Assembly (NCBI GenBank): GCA_025677815.1
Contig: JAIXMP010000023.1
Location: forward strand, 124,001 to 188,000
Reading direction: 5' to 3'
Source of the DNA: Phascolomyces articulosus
Taxonomy: Eukaryota > Mucoromycota > Mucoromycetes > Mucorales > Lichtheimiaceae
DNA length: 64,000 bases
Shown here: piece by piece, positions 12,517-24,459 of the stretch
Layout: each line of letters starts with the position of its first letter
Numbering within the stretch: the stretch's first letter is position 1
Translations under genes and position numbers: made by a program
Notes under the pieces: model-generated
Told to the model about the DNA's origin: nothing
Databases searched by the model: none
Seen by the model: the letters and a program-made list of their open reading frames with translations, nothing else

Positions 12517-12936
12517 ATATTAGTATATTCCCCCAACAGCAACCCCTTCATTATTTATATCAAATTCATTATTATTATTATCAACATCATTACCTTCCAA
12601 AATACTTGTAATTGGACTATCAACATCAACAACAACGACAAATATATACACAACCTAAATAATATACCCCCCAACAATTGTCTTTTTTTTACCTTCTTTT
12701 TTTTTTTCAATACAACTTAATAATACTCCAACAATCAAATTCAAAAGAAAAAAAATAACTCTTAGTAGCTGTGCATAATCATCTTCCCCAAAATAATTTT
12801 CTTCATACTTCTTGTAAGTGACAAAATAAATAAATAAATAAAAATCATTTTCATATATATATATATATATATAGATCACTCAAGCTTTACTTAAATATTG
12901 GGCTGGTTTTTTTTTTTTTTTTTACTTCATGCATGT

Positions 12937-12962
12937 AATAATAATAATAATAATAATAATAT
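12937..12962. repeat. (TAA)n microsatellite
   Basis: Uninterrupted trinucleotide run of about eight units. Confidence 0.95.
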
Positions 12963-13057
12963 TCATAGTTTATAGCTTGTGCACATAGTGTGATGGAATA
13001 AAAATATCACAAAGTGTATACATGAAATCTTTTTTAATTTATCTGCTGATTGATCAG

Positions 13058-13083
13058 TCTCTCTCTCTCTCTCTCTCTCTCTC
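13058..13083. repeat. (CT)n microsatellite
   Basis: Uninterrupted CT dinucleotide run of about 13 units. Confidence 0.95.
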
Positions 13084-13345
13084 CCTCTTTATCCATAGTG
13101 ATTGATAATTATTAATAAGAAAAGCTTAGCATTATTTTCATGTATATCACTTGTTGCAGTATGTATTACAATGTCAATGCTTTTGTTACTTTTTATGAAA
13201 AACTGTGTAGTTACATATCATAACGAAAAATACTTTTAGTTTTTTTGTTTTATTGAATTACTATTAAAAGATCTGACTTTGAAAATGAATAAACAAGAAA
13301 AAGAAAGCTTACATTTTAGTACATTCACATCGTCTGAGTGGCACA

Positions 13346-16300
13346 TCAGTGATCCTGAGCAGTAATACTGTTTGTTAGTAGTACGGAAGTATTACATATT
13401 ATACATCCAAAAAAAAAGGAGAGAATATATTGTACCTTGTTTGGAGTTGATGTTGAATTATGATAATTGTTGACAAGGTAGTTCTTGTTTTGATCAGTTG
13501 GTGTTGTTTGGCGTCGATATGGCGGGAGAGGCTGTGAATCATTAGCTATCATAGCAGAAATGCATCGGATCATAATATTTTTAGCACCAAGTGAGTCGCA
13601 GTTCATGGTATTCATATGGAAAAGTTTTGAAGGGCTCTTGGGGTTCTGACAGATTTTGGCATCATTTACTTTGACTATTCGACCACTCTGTTTATAAATA
13701 TGACAAGCAACACGTTTATAGCAATAAGGGCAAATTGTGGATGTGAGGTATTCGTCACATTCTTCAAGGTGATCATTTTCTACTGCGTTCATCGCTTTCT
13801 TTCACTTTTTTGAACCATGTCTACTATATCCACGAATTGGGGAATTTCTTAAACATAGAGATAGAAATTAATATACTTGATATAAATATCCCAATTTGTT
13901 CTTCACGATTAAGAAATTCAAAACAACCACTTACGAAGAACCCAGTTTCCGAAACAGTGCACAATCTTTGTATTTGAAGTACCATTCGTGATGCTCCTTC
14001 GAATTTTGGTAGCCACTCGCCAATAAGCCTTGGCATCTCTAACTCCCCGAGTTTTCGCATCCGTATTCAACCGCTCTTTTGTAGTCTGCTTGTTTCTGCA
14101 CACATTCCTATTTCGTTTTTTTTCTGTGCTTGGCCGATAAGATTATGTTATCCATATGCTTGGCCGTATTTTTAATAGAATGTTAGATTGGTTCAAAACT
14201 TGTTTCTCTGATGTCCATTTGAATGTCCATATGTCTTCATCATCCTTGTTTTTGTCATCCAATCCATATAAAACGGTGTACTGATTTATCGAAGCTAACA
14301 CAGAGGAACCCGAACTTCCAACAGAACTACTCGTAACAACCATGCCTGGATCCGATCCAGAATCAAAAAACTTTCTTGTCATTCAGATAGACACCTTCAA
14401 AGTCCACCTATAAATAGCAAATTGCGATCAATGTTGAGAAATTATGTCATAAAGATACGATATAATAAAATAATAATATTTTACCACTTTTCTCTTCGGT
14501 AAGGGTCTGGATTCTGAAGCTTTAAGATATTCTTTAATCGTATCCAACTTTTTCCACTCCCCATCTACTTCCTTTCGAATGGTGGTAAGGTTATGTATCG
14601 TCTCTTGAAGTAATGGATTGGAAGTCGGCGTTCGTGAGGTTGATGCATTTTTCTTCATTATTCGTAATGTTGCTGAAGTTTCCATTCTTTTCTTGGATGA
14701 AGTAGCCAGTGTTTTGGTATCCATAGTTTGTCTTGTTTGTAGGTCGTTTAAGTCGTTGTAAGATCTTTAATTTCTTTTTTTTAAGTCGTCACTGTCAATA
14801 GATGGAATATCATCATCTGAAACAGACGTACAAGTTCCTCTTGGGTGCATCTTTATTCTTGACCCAAGCCATCTCATTCTCCAATTATCCACATATAATA
14901 AACTGAATTCAAACTGGAGTTTCCTCTTGTTAAGAATGGAAATAATGCTGTTGGTGCTAAAAAAAGATGACATGGTCTCTACTCCTTTATCATTCGCCTC
15001 CACATGACTTATGGGCTGATCGTCATCTCCATATAGTGTATATCTATCCCCTAGCAAATCATATACAGATACCACAGAAATAGGAAGTGCTAATTTGGAT
15101 GTGTCTGCTACATGTTTGTTTTTCCAGTTACATTGCAGTCAACACTTTCTCGGTAATTGTTGCCAGAGGCGTTAATAAAAAAGGAGAAAAGTTTGACGAA
15201 TGGAATAATAATCATTGTAGAAAATTAAACTCAAAAAAATCTAAACTCCTAACCGAAAAACATGAATTCGTGTTTTTTTAGTGTGGAACCTCGCGAAATT
15301 GGCCCTGAATTTAGCTGGGAGTTTACCTAAATTCGTGTTTTTATGAACATATTTGAGAATACCTTTTTCTACAGTGAATGTTGGCGATACTGGCGGCTAC
15401 ATTTGCTTCTTTGTCTGAGAACTTTGTTGACGAGTAAGTTCTTTTTTTAATATATGCGCCAGTGATAAGATGGTCGATTTTTGGAGATTTCCAAAGCATC
15501 CTTATGATCGATAGTAAGGCTTTAATTCTCGACATTGGGGTTTCTTGCGAGGCAGTTTGCTTCGTTTCAGTTTCCAAGACATCTGTTTGGTCATGGATCA
15601 AATCTTAAACCTCCGGATTTTCTTTATTATCGTCATATAGATCTTCATCTAATTCATCATCAGCAGCAGATTCTTGTTGTTGCTCCTCTTGTTCGTCATT
15701 ACGTTCTTGTAAATTATCTTCGTATTGACCAAGGATGTTTAAAAGATGTGGGATGCCTTGACGACATTGTTGATTTGTAGATAAAAGACGATAACAGATA
15801 TCATCACACAAAGTCTTAAACATTCCCCACCATTTCCGATCTGAAAAAGATCTTCTGGTGGTGTTGTTGACATTCCAGTCATCCTTTTTCTGCCAAGGCT
15901 TGTTGCAATAGTCAATATAACGCTGAAATTTGGTGGAGCGTAAATGGGCCTCGAGTAACAATACAATAAGTTTTTTCAGGTCATGGTCCAGAATTTTTTC
16001 ACTCCACATGTTCCATACTGCCATATGAAGATTGGTTAAAGCATTGGCAAATGTTTATCGGCTTTTGAAAGGATCCGAAATGCGATCTGGACAGTTGGCA
16101 ATTATTCTTTGCATTATTGTCTTTAACCGACTTTCAATATATAAGATTACATATATAAAAGTTAGATGCAAGAAGAAAAAAGAGAATCTTATATCAACAA
16201 ATGGTATTTATACTTACGGATTATCCTCTTTCTCCCCATGTTCTCCTAAATACGCTGTAGCTATTCTTGATAGATGAGTGAATGACAAGAGTTTGTCCCT

Positions 16301-18065
16301 CTCGAACTCTTTTATCGAATCATCATGTAGTATCTATACTTGAAATGTTTCATCCTTGTCTTGAAGGAATTCTTCCGGTACGATAATTGATAAAGACATT
16401 TTCTTTATATCTTTGTTTTTATATATGCTCGCCACCCTTACATTTGAAAGCTAATTTAATAAACAACAATAAGTAAGTCTGTCATTATTACTATCACGAT
16501 AACCACATCCGGTAAAAAAAAAGTACCATTTCAATAAACATGTTACCTGCTTTGGTTAGATCTTGCATTTTGTTTGAAAGACACGTTTGTTCTTAATTAA
16601 AAATACGTGAGACATCATCTTGATCAATACCGTTTCTTAAGGCATAATGGAGGGATGTTGTGACTATGCGGTACTCTTTGAATGGTAATTCTTTCTTTTA
16701 TTTTCCCATGGTTTCTTTGACATACTATTGAATTAAAAAAAAAAGATGAGTGCCAGGCTTTTAAAATATTCACACATCCATGATGGTCTTGTTTATTTTC
16801 ATTGATTATATTTATACCTCCAAAAAGTATTCATCATTAACATCTATGTCTTCATAGTCAGAGCCATCTCCATTATCGGAACCATTATCCCCAATTTGAA
16901 GATCCTCATTGTCTCCATCATCAAGTAGTGACACTAGTTGTTGGTCCTTCAAATCCTATTAGTATTAGAAACATACCGTCGTTAGCTATATATATAAAGA
17001 AAAAATATTTATACGTACCTCCAACAAATACATGTCATGTTCATCAATGAAATATAAGGGTGTGTCATCATCTATGTAAACTTGTGTGGGAGTCAGCTCT
17101 AACAATCGATCAAGTTCTTGCTCCCATTCTTCACCAAATTTGACGCCTTTGAACTTATTACTCACTCGAGTGTAAGTCCCTGCTCGATCAAATAACGGTT
17201 CCCCGTAGTTGGCATGCATATCTTGAGCAAAATCGTTCCAAAACCGTTCTGGTAGCCTGGGTTTCATCTTCTCTCGTTTTCTTCGTAATTCATCAATGGA
17301 TATAAAACCGGACAAGATGTTTTTGCTATAATATTCTTGAACCGAAGCAGTACTATAAATAACAACACAGAAACCAATTCATTAATTTCATTTCATAGTA
17401 GTTGTATATGAAAATCAAAAAAAAAGTTCCAATATATTATAACTTACATATGTTTATCCACAATATCTCGTAACACTTCGGTAGAGATTTGGTAAGATGA
17501 ACTCCGTGCTCTTCTGGGCTTAACTCCTCTTCTTGTCGTTTTTCTGCAACACATATAGCTGGCTCAGGGATGGCTTGTGGCGATGCGGATGGTACAAATT
17601 CTTTATCGCTCACTTATAACGGAATCCATGATCCGTACCCATCAAAACTGTCAATGGCATGAAGAATACAGATTGTATCACTGGCATTGGGTGTGTTGAC
17701 CACAAGAGGCTTCTTTCGTGAAGAAGAAACATAAAACCAAGGCGAGTAAACCTTTAAATAGGCCGTACATTGAGGTTAGAGAGGTGTAAAAAAACTGGTG
17801 TTTTTTTTTTTCAAAGACAATCGTATTTTAATATTTGACAGAGTTGGAAGCAGAGAGTGCTTTGGCTTTCATCCCTTTCTAGACAGCGTTGCTTTAGCCA
17901 CGTCAAACTCTTCAGGATAGATTCTTGAGCAATGGGTTTGTTGTCCGCTTCACGAAATGCGTAATCAATCTCTTTCCTGGTCATGGGCCTTTGGTATGAA
18001 ACAAGCACGTTGTTGCCCTGATATTTGGTTTGGTGGTAATTTAGTGGTGATGAAAGTGTGAACAC
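13346..18065 (-). pseudogene. Decayed Fanzor/TnpB-like RuvC nuclease ORF of a mobile element
   Basis: An intron-containing minus-strand gene relic, read from 18065 down to 13346. The N-terminal part (18065-15605) is of unknown fold and includes RPRRARSSSYQISTEVLRDI, a long exon with LPERFWNDFAQDMHANYGEP, and an acidic stretch. The C-terminal part carries the nuclease core. The RuvC-I motif is GSDPGMVVTSSS (14382-14330). A basic helix with WRVATKIRRSI and CFGNW follows near 14000-13925. RuvC-II plus half a zinc ribbon reads DEYLTSTICPYC (13770-13730). The RuvC-III-like motif is MNCDSLGAKNIM (about 13610-13570). This order matches TnpB/Fanzor proteins, RNA-guided DNA nucleases in IS200/IS605-like and eukaryotic elements. 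Decay is clear. Seven in-frame stops lie at 17614, 16593, 16334, 16055, 15605, 14767 and 14143. Frameshifts occur near 17525, 15105, 14370 and 13810. The second zinc CxxC is lost (CQNPKS), and NRD has become NCD. The element is surely inactive; family assignment is by motif recall. Confidence 0.65.
15256..15343. repeat. Palindrome plus direct repeat, probable TE terminus or footprint
   Basis: Positions 15256-15277 (AAAAACATGAATTCGTGTTT and two more T) form a near-perfect palindrome around GAATTC. The right half recurs as AATTCGTGTTTTTA at 15330-15343. The 50 bp between, GTGTGGAACCTCGCGAAATT onward, is unlike the surrounding coding relic and interrupts it between its NIHCRKRYSQ and NASGNNYRE segments. 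It resembles a solo terminal repeat of a DNA transposon; the identity is inferred. Confidence 0.4.
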
Positions 18066-19815
18066 AATATGTGTTGCTTGTAAGATAGATAATAATTTAT
18101 GATATGATAATTGAGTGTAAACACCAAAATGTGTTAATCAGTTACATATATTTAATGATATTGAGTAACAGGGCTTTTGGTGAGCAACACGATGTTACTA
18201 ATAAGATTTGCTTCTTATAATTACAATTCTTATAGCAACTAAAGTTTTTATATATCAGTTCGTGATATTTAGTGAGCACCAGTAATATTAACGTATATTA
18301 CACCGATTAAAGCAACAGATATCAATACTAATGTTTTAAGCAAGTATCTGTTTATATGTGATTATACAGCTATATTAGCGTGGATTCTTTAGGCCACAGT
18401 AAAATATATAATACGAATAATATATGATATATAATTGAATTATCGTTTGAAGTATAAAAATTGTATAACAAGTGAAGCTTGGATTAGCAGTTCTTGTTAT
18501 TACAAAAGAGTAACTTGTGTAGTATGTTACTATATGATATAATCCTTGATATAATGTCTTGAATTCAATGATAATAGTCAAAGTCAGGTATGTTACTTCC
18601 GACTGGTAATGATAATAGAATAAGGATCAGGAATGTTACGTCTGTCCTATATTGAAATGTTAAGCTTTTTTTAAGCTACAGTAAAATTAAAACAAGCCAG
18701 TTCGGTCTTGAGTGAATCAATACTCTTAAAATTTATGTATATGATAAAGAGAAGTATAATTGATTGATTTTATTTCAGTTACAAAATTGTGGGGTATTTA
18801 TATGTTTTCCAATAATTAAATATTTCTATCCTAAGTAACAACATGTGAAGATACTGCGGTTGCTACGAGATACTGTGGTAATAAATGAATATCCAATAAT
18901 AATATAATGTGTTGAATAAGTGATAATTATATTTATAAATATGTTGCTGCGGTTTGTATGTATCTCTTGTTAATTGGAAGATACCAAAAGGTAAGATAAT
19001 CCGATATTGTCGCAGTAACAGTATTTATATATAGAGTTGTTTCGTAGTAATAATGGTAATAACTGCGGTTCTTTCTGGGGGGTTACAACGTAAATAATCC
19101 CAATATTTGTTTGGAAGTATGATATCGAATTTACATTCATTCAGTTGGAGATCTATACATTGGAAAAGAGGAATATTAATTCATTAACCTTTTATTTTTT
19201 TATTATAAAAATTCGCTTTTGTTTTAGCCATTCGTACATTGAGCACTTGATTCCACAAATTCTTCGGATGAATCATCAGGAAATACAGGTTCTATATCCA
19301 TAGGTTGAACGTCACTCATGGCGAAAAACAAAGTCGTGTCAAAAACAAGATCGTGTCAAAAAGAGAAGAATAATAATCAGGTCGTTCCCCCTTTTTGTCA
19401 GATTCTGCATAAAAATCATGTCACCATTTTTTCAACAACAGACGGGATTCCGCATTTGAAAAAATATGTGGTAGATCCTTTTCAGTTTTCTTCGTTTTGT
19501 TTCATAATAGTTAATAGTTTGTTAAAGAAGTTCTTTTGTGGCTTTAAATTATACTTCTTGGATATATCACTATGTTTTCGTTTTACTGTCATTTATGTAA
19601 AACACCTTCTTTTCTATATTGCTTATATTAATATGCTTCAGATGGATCGATTTTATTATCCAAATAAAAACAATGTTCATTAGCAGTAAAATTATTACAT
19701 TAGTTTATTTCGAGAATATTGATATATAAGAAGACAATCTCAATAAGATATTTATGGAACGAAGGAAAGATCATGTTATTATATACAAAGAGTTAATTAC
19801 AAATTTTATATTTCT
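18066..19815. other. AT-rich spacer with a possible 31-codon relic
   Basis: Between the Fanzor-like relic and the BRCT relic. Scattered imperfect copies of TACTGCGGTT-like and ACAGTAA-like words occur at 18640-19080, but no regular period. On the minus strand, 19319-19224 gives MSDVQPMDIEPVFPDDSSEE and continues briefly to a stop. This acidic start may be an exon of a lost gene upstream of the Fanzor-like ORF. The plus frame at 19318-19683 covers it and has poor composition. A short direct repeat (TCGTGTCAAAAA) occurs at 19334-19361. Confidence 0.4.
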
Positions 19816-21198
19816 CTAGCTCTTGCATTTGTCGTAAAGACCCTTTAACGAGTACATTTTTTTATAGATTTTAAATCCCTGCTTTAATAGCCCAATTCTC
19901 TCTTTTCTTTCATTTTCATTTGTATTATCTGAGATGACCATATACTTTGACTTTTTGTTTGTTATATCAATCATTTTAGTGTCTTGAATAATCTGCCTGT
20001 TTGTAAGCATGACACAAAAACATTGAGCTACACATTTCTCATATTTTTCTTTATTTTTTTTAAAAAAAAATACAGCATTACTATCTCCCATATATTACCT
20101 CCTCTCCAGCTGATGATACAATCAATTCCATGTCTTTTCTTTTCTTATCATCCCTTTCCAATATGTAAATAAGATATACTTTCAATAACGATCCAACTTT
20201 ATACTTAGAATCGATTGCTCCCTTTCCAGCTTTTGCTATTTCCAAACTTTTTTTTTCTAAAGAAAATTGATAATTTCTTTCACCAGATCGTTCCTTGATA
20301 AGATAGTCATCAGGGTCAAGTGGAATTTCAGCTTTAATAGGTTCTCTCATCCAAATCTTCACTGGGTTTATTTATTATAAAATAATTTTGGTATATATAA
20401 CTAATAACATTCTCCTTTGAATCTAGGCATACCAACATGTCTGTTTCCCAACAGAAAAACATCATTTCAGTGAACATAAAAGATCCTCAGTTGGCCTATC
20501 ATTATTACGGGTTATTTGACAATAAATGATATATTCTGATTGATAACCTAGTATATTATCAACAGTTCGCACATATATTAAGTTCCGGGATACTCTGATT
20601 TTATGAAGATTTATATACATGCATCGCTCTTCTGGTATTATCTGTGATAATAAACCATAAAGTATCGGAGAGAAGAGAAAAAAGAGGTAGAAAGCTATAA
20701 TGTAGAATGTATAAGGCCCATAATCTTTCAGCTTTGATGACAACAAAGAAATACGATTAAAATTTGCCTTTTATTATGTCTCCTAAGATCTATCGCCTGG
20801 TGTAGCATCCCGATCGAGACCGCTCAAAAAAGGATAAAAAAATATTAAAAAAAGCCTTATTGGGTTATAAGGAAAGGTCGAGGTAAGAGAGTAAAAAGAG
20901 TCAAATTAAAATTATAAAAAAAAGAAGAGAGTTACCATGCCTATAATAAATAGAATATATAAAATATATTCTTTAGAAGTATGTGTTTGTAGTGCGATGT
21001 GGATGAAGCATGAGTTTATAAGGAAACATATAAATTGAGGTGTGAAAGAAAAAAAAAAGGGGTTAAGTAAAAGGAAAAGATCAATAATTTTCCATTTTGC
21101 TCAGAGTTCGGAGGATCTATCCAAGAAATCAAAGCAGCGCCAGAATTGTTGTCATGGTATTGCTGTTGGTTGCTCTCTGGATGTTGAAGTGTATCCAT
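19816..21198 (-). pseudogene. BRCT-domain gene remnant, copy A (MDC1/PTIP/Rtt107-like)
   Basis: Minus-strand remnant. Its first exon starts at 21198 (MDTLQHPESNQQQYHDNNSG, then AALISWIDP). A degraded first BRCT repeat spans about 20800-20440 (DRPTEDLLCSLK, stop, CFSVGKQ). A better-kept segment follows at 20362-20081: WMREPIKAEIPLDPDDYLIK, then RSGERNYQFSLEKKSLEIAKA. The last exon, from about 20025 to 19816, carries YMVISDNTNENERKERIGLL and GFKIYKKMYSLKGLYDKCKS. The LDPDDYLIK plus Y-x-FSL pattern, then SSAGEEV, then a ViSd...G-x-kIY...L-G ending, is the tandem BRCT arrangement of MDC1/PTIP/Rtt107 proteins, which bind phosphorylated histone H2A at DNA breaks. The conserved GYxFYVTP segment is missing and stops interrupt BRCT-1, so this is a pseudogene. 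A second relic lies at 29657-30451. Confidence 0.5.
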
Positions 21199-21238
21199 TT
21201 CTGCTATAACAAAGAAACACTGTAGTATATCTCATCGC

Positions 21239-23586
21239 TTGCTTTATATTGTTTCATTTCTAGTTTACCAATCTCATGTAGAATATGCATCCACAACGAT
21301 TAACTATGTTTATGAACAAAACTTGCTTCTTGTACTTCTTGATAACCGATCCTATGGTTATACAATGAATAGTTGGTATAACGAAGCTTATGCAGATGCA
21401 CAAAAATTGACCAAAATTGTACCTACATCATCAAGCGGCTATGCAAGAGTGGGTTATCTTCTTTCGATGTATGGACCGCAAATTCGCGTTGTCGAATCCG
21501 ACAATCACAATAATAATACTAATTATAATGATGACAACCTTGAAGCCTCGTAACAAGAACAGCAGCAGCAGCGAACTAATCCGCAACCGGTGGAGGAAAC
21601 GAACAACAACAATGGCCATGAAGTATTACGACAAGGAAGGAGGCAGGATCAAACAAATCATTATCCCATGGAAGAAACAAACAAAGGTTTGGAAAGAAGA
21701 AATGATTGTACCACCATTTCCAAATCATCAGGAATGAACGATAGAACATCGGACCCGGTACAATCATTTCCAGGGATCATTACAAAAAGGATACTCCCGT
21801 TGTTATCACAAAAAGTTCGGCTAATTTTCATACAAGTTTCAAAACTGTGGCAAAAGCGGATTTTGGGTTGTGCAGAGGCATGGAAACAGTTATACGTTGG
21901 ATTCAACGAAAACGACAATATGACATTGATGCGTGTAGCACGTTATCTTGATAACCATGACAAACCATGACACGTGTTTGTCATTGACATCTTTCAAAGT
22001 GAAAATTGCACATCTCACTTTTTAAATCTATTAGAAGAAGGGCACTTTAATAAAACAGAAGCTCTTAATTTAAATGTAATTATATAGTTTTGCAAGTTAC
22101 TTTTTTCTCATATAACTCTCCCCATCCCAAAGGTAACTAAGAATTTTTTTTGACGTATCTGCATATTCTTTTATGAATGCTTAAATTGTCATTATATCCA
22201 TTTGCCACAGTACCACGACAAGGAATCCCAAAGTTTGACGGATTTGTTGCACATGTTTCAAATGCATTGTATTTAATTCAAAACACCTAGGCTCGTCTCG
22301 ACATTCGATTCTGGGTTGACAATGGTAGCATCGTCACCATAGCAACAATCCTGGCAACATGTAGAAAACTGACCGACCTTCGCTACTATATAGGTGATAC
22401 CAAGTCATCAACATTTATTGGAAATTTAGCCACACTTGTCAACCACCATTACTTAGTTAACTTGGACCTTACTGCAAAACCATTATATATTGAGTCTCTA
22501 ATACGACTATGTCTAAAATTACGAAAAATCAATATTGCCAAATTTTGCGATGCTGACGTATGGATCCTAGATGTCTTCTTGACGCAAGCAATAAAAGCAC
22601 CAAATTTGGAAATTTTGGGTATCATCGAATTTTCCACTTCCTGCCACAGTCTACCACAGCTAGAGGGAAAAAAAGACAATATTAAGAACGGAACGGGTCT
22701 ACGAGTCCTATGGATATCCCAGAAGCACGATGAATTATCCGATTCGTACCTAACTAAGGTGTTCCAGCTAATGCATCAACACAGGGAAACTCTGGAAAAT
22801 GTCAATATGACATTGTCAGGACCAATGATAACAAAAACCAAAAGTAGCCTATTCGAGTCAAAAAAGTTAGAAAGGTATCCTGACTTTCACTTTGGAGAAA
22901 TTAAAAGCTTGTGATTTACTGGTTCACCAAAGATTATAGAAAATTTTCGAATATACCAATCAATTCGTAATTCGATGACATTGAAGGATATAGAATTGAG
23001 TGGGATATATAACATGGGCAAGTTAGTCAATATTCTTCTTGAAATACCGCCACTTGAACGAATCGGCAAAATTGGTGGATCAGACAACTATACAGCCAAA
23101 ATCCAGAGTCGCTAATTATATAATTTATTAGATACTCACAATTTTCAAACGTCTCATCAGTATCCATCATCATTGGAATTTCTCCATCTGGAACGTCACC
23201 GTGAGGTATCGGATGCTGTACTTAAAATGCTTACGAGAATTAAAACATTGAAAAAGATTACCTTTACAAATTTATCCAATGTTTCAACAAAGGGCATAAC
23301 AGATTTTTTCTCCAAAATTGGGTGCCAGCTGACATAAGTATCATTAATTTCCATGGCATGTATTGATGATACCTTGTTGACAGTTCTAGGCGAACAAGGA
23401 AAAAAATTACATTCTATTATTCTGAGAGAGCTAAAATTTGTGACGAACCAAGGTGTGAAAACACTGATGGACAAATCTTCTTCAAGTCTTAACTGGATAT
23501 TGGTAGGTCGGTGCAAGAATACTACTAAAGATTGTAAAGCGGGAGCAAAGGAAAGAAAAATAGCCGTTAGTTACTACAAATATTAA
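21239..23586 (+). pseudogene. Broken paralogue of the TPR-F-box-LRR gene
   Basis: Follows the intact gene at 24460-27071 segment by segment, but in several frames. The TPR part (21260-21550) includes NEAYADAQK. The F-box part (about 21700-21970) has VSKLWQKRILGCAEAWKQL against VSKIWRKRILDCADAWRDL in the intact copy. LRR segments lie at 22462-22914 and 22920-23100. The C-terminal LRR (23196-23586) has NQGVKTLMDKSSSSL against NQGIMNLVDKAPSSL. The first 35 or so residues of the intact copy (MLAPLPPRFL...) have no counterpart. Several frame changes and stops (for example TAA after NLEAS at 21550 and TGA at 21970) rule out one product. The sequences are related but well diverged, so this is an old duplicate. 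Confidence 0.85.
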
Positions 23587-23913
23587 ATAAAAAAAGTTAC
23601 AAATGTATTATTTAAAAACATATTATTTAGTGCGTTTACAGCATTACTATTATTATTGTTGTTGTTGTTGTTGTCTTTGTTTTATTTATTTTTTGACTAA
23701 ATAATTCTATCAAACATGAGAACCTATCCCCTCCTCACGCATGAAAGAATAGTATTGATCTATCACGTTATTGTAATGATACTGCATATAATATGATAAT
23801 AACATGTTTACAGGTAAGTATTAAATTAAAAAACACTCACAACCAAGTACGTAATAAATATATATGAGTGTGTGTGTATGTAGTGTTGAACTTACGATTT
23901 TTGATATGGATAC

Positions 23914-24099
23914 AGTAAACCCCCCTTAAATACAACCCCTTCATATTTTTTTTAAAAGCGTTGAATTTATTGAGGGTTGAATTTAATGAACAGACGAGTA
24001 CATATGATTTACATGTAGTATTTTATGGACAAATTACCTCAAAACGTTGAATTTACTAAGGGTTATAATTAAAGGTGATGAATTTAATGGGGATACACT
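23914..24099. mobile_element. Short MITE-like element with pogo-style ends
   Basis: A 186 bp segment whose ends form inverted repeats: 23914-23941 (AGTAAACCCCCCTTAAATAC then AACCCCTT) and the reverse complement of 24072-24099 match at 21 of 28 positions without gaps. A TA precedes the left end. The interior carries two further GTTGAATTTA-type repeats. It has no coding capacity. Ends beginning CAGTAAACCCCC recall pogo/Tigger-type transposons, which suggests a non-autonomous derivative; that family label is inference. Confidence 0.5.
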
Positions 24100-24459
24100 T
24101 TAAATACTTTTTTGTTGAGTGGGACAGGAAAAGATAATGACCGCCCAAATTACTATAGAATACCATACTATAGCAAGTACATGACCTTTTCTTTGTTAAA
24201 CTCGAGCTTTTGATCAATATCTTACCATTAAATGAAATAAAATGATGCCACTGGGGTATATTGTCATTAATGATAACGCTTATTTTTTTTTTGTGTATCC
24301 ATGGGCTTAGAATATGGAAATAGATTAATGGTGGTACAATGTTTTACTTATTTAGTGAGTTGAGATTTAACCTTAGAATATATTTATCTTCAATCTCTCA
24401 ATAAAACAGTTCACCACCTTTTCTTCTCTTTTCCTTTTTTTTTTTTCCCATCTATATTT

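Larger units (their letters stand above)
12517..13345. other. Intergenic region downstream of the HMMR-like gene
   Basis: Probable 3' UTR of the coiled-coil gene followed by simple repeats and AT-rich DNA. Because the Fanzor-like relic reads leftward and ends at 13346, this is also where a guide-RNA-like segment and the element's 3' end would be expected. I see no clear terminal inverted repeat here. Confidence 0.5.

Noticed and set aside
19318..19683. 121-codon plus-strand frame
   Set aside because: Hydrophobic AT-driven composition with a start inside a small direct repeat; overlaps a better-looking short minus frame.
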